Assembly (NCBI GenBank): GCA_964035545.1
Contig: OZ037769.1
Span: 9,215,429 to 9,279,428 of the forward strand
Source of the DNA: Bugula neritina
Taxonomy: Eukaryota > Bryozoa > Gymnolaemata > Cheilostomatida > Bugulidae
Reading direction: 5' to 3'
Length of the DNA stretch: 64,000 bases
In this document: positions 56,201 to 64,000 of the stretch, in pieces
How positions within the stretch are numbered: the first letter of the stretch is position 1
How the letters are laid out: each line of letters opens with the position of its first letter
The notes under the pieces: model-generated
Database searches by the model: none
What the model was told of the DNA's origin: nothing
What the model saw: only the letters and a program-made list of their open reading frames with translations
Translations under genes and position numbers: made by a program

Positions 56201-59200
56201 ATTCAGAATGAACAGCACCCCTTCAATAGACTTTTGGAGCAATGCGCTAGATAGCTACTGTGAAGACAACATGGACCAAAATATATGCATGGAATACATG
56301 TTCAAAGATGTGTTCACTTTTTATGACGTGGGGTATGCTATAGACATATCTGGAGACCCCAGCTCAGCAATGCTTGGTTAGTATTTGTTTTAGCACTACT
56401 TTAAGGTAGTTATATTACTATATGGTGTATTGTTTATAACATTTCTGGTAGCATGGTATGTTAACAGATCCAAGTTCTGCCGATTTATTAGAACCTGAGA
56501 AAGTCTTGCTCAACTTTAGTACCAACACTTATTTGAACGAAATGTTTATTCCTATAATTTATTTCCTCCACTAGGTTACCATGTAACAGCTGTCATCATG
56601 GCAATTGGTTTGGTTGGCAATATTCTGGGACTAGTATTGCATTTCACCAGATGTACGACCCAGTTCCATGTGTACTTGACATTCCTTTCTATAATCAATA
56701 TGGTAAGTTTATTAAACACATGTAATTAGCAAGTTCATTAGGTTTGTAATTGCCTACATCCAATATATTATATGTTTAAAGCATATGGAGCATACAGTAT
56801 TGCTAACATATGTGTGCTTTACCAGCTAGCTTTTCCTTATACATTTCCTTTGCAAGCTACCATGAAAGTTATTGACCCAATATCCATTTTCACTAAATTA
56901 AAATCAATATCTCATAGCAACAATATTTAATGTCATGCTATTTACGGGATTGAACTTTTCTCAAGTTTCATGATGAACGGTTACCTGGATATACTGAAGG
57001 TATATACTGGGATATACTGGGCAATACCATGTATTCAATGTTGCAGGTATACTTATGCACTGCAAGTCTAGCACAAGCTCTGCACATATCTGGGGCCATA
57101 GACCCTGTAGTCCTACAGTCTAATGTGGCGTGTAAACTCTGGCCTCCCCTTATAGAAACAGTGAATGATATCACCGGGTGGACTGTAGTTGTTATGGCTT
57201 TTCAGTTACCTATCAGAAGTAAATACCATAGCCCTGCCTCCAACAAGAACACCAGTCTCAGGCTATTCTATGTAAGCTTGCTATTTCCTCGGGCATATCT
57301 CACTGTCCCCTATACTTACAGTTCAGTTTAAACTCCTTAGGCTACCATTAAATTTGAAGATAATGTTATTTCATCTATTATAACTTTAGCATGGTATATC
57401 ATTTGCCTGTTCAATCAGTAACAATTTAGTGAAGTTATTGGCATTATTTTTAAACTTACAGGCTAAGCTACAGTGCACTAGCATTACAATTCTGGTTTTG
57501 TTCTTGCACTACAGTAGCACACTACTGCGGGATCAAAACGACGACAAGTGTACTGTATCCCCAAGAGCAGGAAAGTTCTATAGGAATGTTTGGCCATGGA
57601 TACAAGCCACTTGTGGCACTTACATGTATGTTAGTATGTAGTTTATCTACACTGAATTATGATGGTGCGTACTAGTGTGTGGCAGTCTATTTATGCAAAA
57701 ATATTAGAGTAATATATAGCGTAATTAGAGGTAAAAACTAGCAAATTCTACACACTAGTAATTTACTACATCAAAAAAGACAATTAAATTTTAGTTCAAT
57801 TTAAACTTGATATGAAAATTTACAGGAATTTGTTCAAAATGAATGTAGGAAAATTAACCTACAATTAATATTTACTTTTAAATCACTTCTGTCCAATGAA
57901 ATGGTAATGGAAGTTAAGGAACCAATCACTAATATAGAACGTTTGACATCACGAAGATGAAATTACCCTTCTTCAATAATTATATTAAATATACTTAAAA
58001 TATTTTACCATCTATCAAACTCAAAATACAGCTCAGGAAAGAATTTTAACTTCTTACTAATTAGTTTCATGTCAGAACCAGAGTTGCACACAATGATGAG
58101 ATGATAGTGAAAGGCTTCGTTAAACTATCACTAAAAGCGAAATTGATGGGTTTCTGGTGTAACTACTTCCACCATTATATAAGATGATAGTAGGTCTAGT
58201 GAATAACAAGTATAATCAAATAAAATTTAAGCACTTCTTATCAAGTTTTCAACAGTTTTCTAAATATCTTCACAAAACTGCAAAAATTCACTCAATATTA
58301 AAAAACTTCACACTTTCAAGTAATTGATAGTTCGAAAAACTTGAAATTTTAAAATTTTTCAAATTTGAATAAGATTATACCTGGAGACCCCTTAAATTAT
58401 ATATATAATGATTATTTTATATTATAATACTTGGTATAGTGTTGTTCCATTGCTACCAATATTACTTGTTTATTCCTATTATACTTTAGACCGTGTATTG
58501 CTTCCATTGTGATCATAATCAAAAGAGTTTTTGAAGCACTAAAGATGCAAGCCGAAGAGCGGTGTAGTTCGTTTTGTGGGGTTACTATATGCATCTGGTA
58601 CACCATACTGACAACTGCATGCAGGTAAAACAAGTGCTGTGTCTATATGCTATTTGTATAAATTATAACTCCCTTAGGGAGTACAGAGTTTGATGTCATG
58701 GTAACAGGGCGACACTCATTGTAACTAACAAGCTAAGCTCATTACCTATGCACACAGAAACATTGCTACTAGTCTCAGGGCAGCAAGCTGATGATCTTGC
58801 AATAACAAGTTTCATGTTCTAACTACGCTGACTGCCATTTTGTGAACAGTAACCAAATAACATTTCTTGATTTAATGCCAATTGAAAGTGAGAAAAAGTA
58901 TGTGCTGTTTACATAGAGTTATTTAAAAGCTTATGCCACTATTATTATCAATATAAAACTATGTATATCATATGTTGCATTTATAGCTTCTTCACTACAC
59001 CAACTATACTATACTAATTATACTGTATGTATGTAATCACAGTGTAGAAATCAATGCTTCTATCATCCCTGACACTCCCTTAAACAGTCAAGTCTTGACA
59101 TACTAGATATAAAAACTGTGTTTTCTGGCTTTCCTTCATCAGAAACAGGATATTCTAACAGTTTCAAACAATTGTAGGATGGTAGTGCTACCTTATGAGT

Positions 59201-62200
59201 ATTATTTGCTCACATCAAGTAGTGAAGACAACTCCAACAAAGTGACATTGGTACACTTGGAGCTAGCACGAAACCTTTGTGAAACAACCATGCATTCTTT
59301 AGCCGTACTACCAGCATTGGTGTTGATGCTATGTAGATAAATATATCCATCAACTGTACACATATACAAGAGGATTCACAAACACGTTATGCTAATCTGA
59401 CACATGTAATAGCTTCACCTACCTATGATAATGTTACGCCATATAAAAGTATAAAAGACCCGAGAAAGGCAAGCCTTTATCAAATAATTATTCAATGCAA
59501 TAATTGACATATATTTTTATTGATTTCTCCCAAATACAAAATCCCATCTTACTCCCCTGTTTGTTGTATTTATTGCCTTTGGCCATGGAAATTAAGTTTC
59601 AATCTAAGGACACATATACCTTTAGAGGGTTGATTAAAATTCATCCTGTCCTTGGCATGCACTCCATCAGTGTCCCAGTGTCTGCTTAATTGCTTCCAGT
59701 TGGTTACAGCCACTGGATCCACAAGACACACGACATGGTGCACAGTGTCGGGCACAGAGTCCTGGCCTTTCAAATCAATCCACACTGGAAAGTTCATCAG
59801 TCTGTCCTGAATATAAAATAAATATGTAACGTGAAAACTAGATGGACTTCTTTAACCTCTGGTGCCAATATTATAATATAAGTGAATGCACTAGTAAAGC
59901 ATATAAAACCTCAAGCTGTATATATGATATACTGTATGATGTAGAATTATATATACTATATATACTATATTTCTTGGCATGCTGTAGAATCATAGATATC
60001 TACAAGATGATGTATGTTTTTTATAGTATATACACACAGAATCATATCATACATGATTGCTTTATATAAATTGTAGTATATTATACTCTATTGTACATTA
60101 TATTGAAAACATTATATATAATATATAATTATACTATATTGAGTTATATTGCATTGGATGATACTGTATTGGATTATATATTCTACCGTACTATACGGTG
60201 AACACACATATATTTTAACTCACAGCCATTCGACGGACATCAGGAGAATGTAGTGTGGCAGAGCAGACAACCATTTGCAACTTTTTACCATCCGCCGTCA
60301 CTTTGGGTATTTTAGCATGCATTCTGTTAATAAGATCTGTGTTACCCTGAGAGAGCAATCCATCCTGCAAGGAAATTGCACACACTTCTCAAACATTTTG
60401 AGAAAGCAGATAATAACCAGTGAATGCAGCCATGAACATGTTCAACAGTGAGAACTCTGTGGTAATTCGTAATTAACACTTTACTTGTCCATCTTGCATT
60501 TTCAACTCATTCAGATTTTGTCATTATTCAAATAAGAAAAAACATACATCCTGTATTACTCCTAAATTGTATTCATTACACAACTAACTCAACGAGGTAT
60601 GATATGAGCCACTTACAGCTTCGTCTAGAACAAAGAATCGAACTTGAGACAAACTTAGATTCCCCGTAGATACAAGGTCTTCTATTCTTCCCGGAGTGCC
60701 GCATACAATATCAACCTATAGAAATCAGCCATGTGTCATAACCTGCTGGAACTATGCATTTTCTGGTCAATAAATTTCACAGAATTTATCAAATATACAA
60801 AGCACTTGAATTTAAATATAATAAGTTAAAAAAATATGCAGTTGATCACTGGGCCAAAAACCACTCATTGCACTACCAAACAAAGTTTCAAACTGTGAGT
60901 ACAAAGCATTAGTGATCCCATTATAAACAAAGACAACTCAAAGTTTAATCACCATCTGATCATCTTTCCAATTCCAAGATGGTAGACATTATAAACTCAC
61001 TCCACTTTTCAATGCTGCTATTTGTTCTTTTACCGCAATACCACCGACACACAGGAGTTCTGAGATACCAGGAGCAGCCAACTTCTTCTTGAAAATGTTT
61101 ATCTGTTTATGGGTTTGTTCAGCTAGCTCCCTGGATGGCTACAAAGTCATTTGAAGATACATATTCAGGTTGGTTTACATTAGAAGTATACTAAATAGGG
61201 TGTACAAATATATAGATATAAACAGGTGTATATTGTATATATAAAACCGATAGAAACATACGAAAGTAAAGCCAAACTTTCCACAAGTTTCATATTCAAT
61301 ATAGATTGCAAACTAATATCAAAATATTGTAAGCGTTGACTAATGAAAATACTGAGTCATCGTGTTTATCTGCTACCCTATGTGCAGGAAGTCCCAAGCT
61401 TCAGGTTCTTGAATATTCTGAAACATGGCTGGGTATGGCAATGTCTCTGACGGGTTAATAAGAGATCAATGAACAATATACAGGTGGTCTTCAATAATAC
61501 ATGTCTTTAATGACACAACTGAGATAAGCAGATAAGTGCATTTTTTTCCACACAAGCACCAGCTAAACTGGAGGTAATCATAAAAATAGAGCAATAGACA
61601 TACTTCAAGAATGATGGCATATGGTGCGTTATTAGCTTTTGTTTTAGATGCCACGGCACCAGAACCTACAAAAAATAAAGCTATATATTTCTAAAGTTAC
61701 ACACAATTTCCTGTTGCCCTTTACACTACATCACGTGTGCTCAGCGTTTCAGATTTTGAGAATATTTATAATAGATGAAATGTCCAAATTATCAAAAGTG
61801 TCACTGTTGGCATCGCAATAATGTGTACTAACCTGAGAAAACTTTCATCAAGCTCTGCTTAACATATCTAACCAAACATTTTTTCAACAATTGAAATTTA
61901 TTGCCCCTTACATGCATGCTAGTACAATAAATGATTTTTGGATAGATTCTAGAGTCAATTATTTTGAACATTTCATAAATTCAGTATACTAAGGTATAGT
62001 AAAAATGGAGGGTATGAAGTTCTCACTTCACGTTCTGCCAGTTGAGCAAAGTACTAGGCCAGAGAAGCGCACAGGTTGCATTTCATCTTTATTTTTCTTA
62101 CATAACAGACCAAACTTTCTTATATAACCAACCTTTCTTATATGACCAACCAAACAACCTTGAAACCTTGTGGTTCTGTTCCTAGTAAGATACTAACTAC

Positions 62201-64000
62201 TAATTTTCATCTACTTGCTTGCTATAAATAACTATAAATAGCTATAATAGCTAACAGTAGCTAGCTATACAGCTGAGTCAAGCTAGCTTTAAATTTGAGT
62301 TAGTAATCAAAACCAGTGGTGGAACGGGCACAAATCCCAGCCCAGGTGAAGTGCAAGAAAAAACTTGACAGAGGGTAAATGGTATTACTTTCAGTTCATA
62401 GCTTTCAGACATGTTTATTCAGCTGATAGGCTGATTATCAGCCACCAGAATGCAGAGTTACTCACCAACAACTGTTGATGCTCTGCAACACTTCTCACTG
62501 GCTCTGTTCAGCGCTATATGTCCCTCAACAGGCTCATACTTGAAAGGGGAGTCCCCAAAGTTAAACTTCATCTCGGCATTCTACAATAGTGATGAAGTTA
62601 CCTGCCCACAAAACTGGTACACACTTTAGATAGAATAACTCAGGAAACAGGCTGATATGTAGAATAAACTAAGTCAGGCAGGTGCACCGAGAAGTGGTAC
62701 TGAAAACCTTCTAAATTAAATAACAGAGAAAGTTTTGAGGGTATGGCTTGAGAAGTCATTTTACTGCAGAGGTGCAGTTGTTAAACAGTAAGCAATAAAA
62801 CATGGAGTACATGTTGAATACACTTTGAGTAAATATTAATTCACAATGACATATTATCTCAGTCTTGTTCTTTTAGCTTTGCCGCAGCTCTTCATTTATA
62901 GTATTACAAATTTAGTATTAACAGAAACACAAAGCGTAGCATATATTTTTGGTAATTATAGTGCAGCTTGAAACACAGGGTATACATAGTCTGAGAAAAC
63001 AAGCAATTACCAGCGATTAAGAACAAAGTTACTGCTAGAAATTAAAATTAAAATAATCTATTTTCAAAACATAACAAAACTACTTGACAATATTTGATAA
63101 CCATTTTCCATGGATTAAGAATCTGAGAACACAGGTATATGAAAAGGCTAACTGACTGACTTGCACCCTTTCATTCCTCACATTGATTGCATTAAGTAGT
63201 TTTGATTAGGTTTTATATTACAAATGATTTTAGTGCATCTACCATCTATTACAATGATAATGCATCAATTAACTGTAAACTATTACCTTCAACACAACTG
63301 CAGCATAAAATTCACTTCTTTTCAGGTCTTTGGGGATATCGAAGGCTAGCCCCAAATCTTCCCCGTTTTTGGTATAAGCTATTTCACTAGAATCTAAGTC
63401 TATGTAACAACCAAGTACATCGTGTTGTCCGAACGCCTAAACAACAAAAATATACAAGAAGTTATAACACAGTTTTCATATCAAACCATTTATAAGAAGT
63501 AATAATCGTGTAACATGCATCAATACAATACAATATAGTGCCAAGACTCAATACACTCAACATGCTTCTTGTATAAGTTTGAGTTTTGAAGTACAACTAA
63601 AACACAAACAGAGTACGTGTTTACCAAAAGTTAATAGCCTAACAATTTGCTTTCGAGTCAATGAACAACAGCTACCAAGTTAATGTAAATCAAATACCGT
63701 TCCATAGTCATCAAATTGTTTATTGTTGGACTTTTTCCCAGTTCCACCAAAACCAAAGCCAAATTTGTCAGTGCCAAGGTTTCGGTTTGCTTTTTCAGTG
63801 GCCCAACCAACACGACACAATCCTTCGTCTGTTACAGTAGCTTCATAGTAGTATTTACCTACAGGAGTATTAATCGGGCTGTAAGACACATTTATTGTAT
63901 AAACAGAGCCACATCTAGTACCACGGTGTACAGGTGGACTAGCTATGAGCTCTATAAACAAATGGCTCTGGGTGTCGGTTGTCCGTAGCTACAAAGACAA
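50292..64000 (-). CDS. DDX1: ATP-dependent RNA helicase DDX1 (5' end beyond window)
   Basis: Exons (minus): 63988-63698, 63436-63287, 62580-62466, 61665-61604, 61138-61001, 60715-60617, 60364-60224, 59806-59620, 54874-54728, 53140-53046, 51674-51602, 51303-51188, 50936-50717, 50407-50292. All are GT-AG with matching phases. First comes the SPRY domain that is DDX1's hallmark ([20 protein letters not shown] ... [20 protein letters not shown]). Then [45 protein letters not shown] and HRIGRVGRA follow, ending [13 protein letters not shown]. The Walker A exon is off the right edge. DDX1 unwinds RNA and RNA/DNA and works in tRNA ligation, 3' processing and break repair. Intron 59619-54875 contains a complete gene on the other strand, and intron 54727-53141 a large satellite. 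Confidence 0.98.
53257..54562. repeat. 11-bp satellite, DDX1 intron
   Basis: About 118 copies of GTAACACAGCA and GTAACACAGAG. The two variants are interspersed without a fixed period, with rare GTACCACAG and CACAAAG forms. The minus-strand unit has no stop, so three long ORFs open; they are not genes. Confidence 0.97.
54963..56207. other. DDX1 intron sequence before the nested gene
   Basis: AT-rich, no exon recognised. It should hold the promoter of the nested receptor gene. Confidence 0.4.
56208..59340 (+). CDS. Seven-transmembrane receptor-like protein nested in a DDX1 intron
   Basis: Six exons: 56208-56376, 56575-56702, 57047-57271, 57462-57625, 58490-58624, 59178-59340. All are GT-AG with matching phases, ending in TAA; 327 residues. 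The extracellular N terminus has an NST glycosylation site at residue 2. TM1 carries GLVGNILGL (N72, the class A marker). TM2 is [22 protein letters not shown]3 follows C128, which can pair with C204 in the second extracellular loop. TM5 is [20 protein letters not shown]6 [19 protein letters not shown]7 [16 protein letters not shown], CWxP and NPxxY are absent, and the protein ends directly after TM7. A divergent class A receptor (peptide-receptor-like) is the best reading, but ligand and coupling are unknown. An upstream exon is possible. Confidence 0.78.

Overview
The window is AT-rich animal DNA. The host genes are intron-rich, encode metazoan proteins (NLK, STYXL1, PTPMT1, DDX1, SMIM30, a MADF-BESS protein) and sit among transposons and minisatellites. 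An invertebrate is likely. A sponge or other early-branching animal would fit, but I cannot fix the phylum from sequence alone.

Layout. 1-1600: a decayed 3' end of a Ty3/gypsy retrotransposon carrying an unusual zinc-finger ORF, then a short repeat with a hammerhead ribozyme fold. 3.0-10.9 kb: a MADF-BESS gene on the minus strand. Its 7 kb intron holds a deleted gypsy element (two LTRs, TSD, gag remnants) and a broken CR1/L2-like LINE. 11.5 kb: a tiny SMIM30 gene on the plus strand, divergent from the MADF gene. 12-22 kb: no host gene found, but three abutting MITEs, a second copy of the hammerhead repeat, a perfect inverted repeat carrying another hammerhead, a tRNA-like SINE and a hAT-type MITE with TSD. 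22.1-33.8 kb: NLK in nine coding exons; each of its first six introns contains one minisatellite. 34.0-39.7 kb: STYXL1 on the minus strand, convergent with NLK. 40.7-48.3 kb: a nearly intact, recent, GC-rich Ty3/gypsy element on the minus strand with near-identical LTRs, a CTAT TSD, a tRNA-Leu primer site, gag, pol and a third ORF in the env position. 49.6-50.1 kb: intronless PTPMT1. 50.3-64.0 kb: DDX1 on the minus strand, running off the right edge, with a 1.3 kb 11-bp satellite in one intron and a complete seven-helix receptor-like gene on the opposite strand in another.

The host genes are not an operon and have no shared pathway that I can see. NLK is a MAPK-like kinase of Wnt/Notch signalling, STYXL1 a pseudophosphatase, PTPMT1 a mitochondrial phosphatidylglycerophosphate phosphatase, and DDX1 an RNA helicase. 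Exon coordinates below were derived by reading splice sites and phases by hand and comparing with remembered family sequences; no search was run.

The most unusual content is the set of hammerhead-ribozyme repeats (two copies of a retrozyme-like unit plus one in a perfect inverted repeat) and the gypsy-encoded zinc-finger/coiled-coil ORF, present in two divergent elements.
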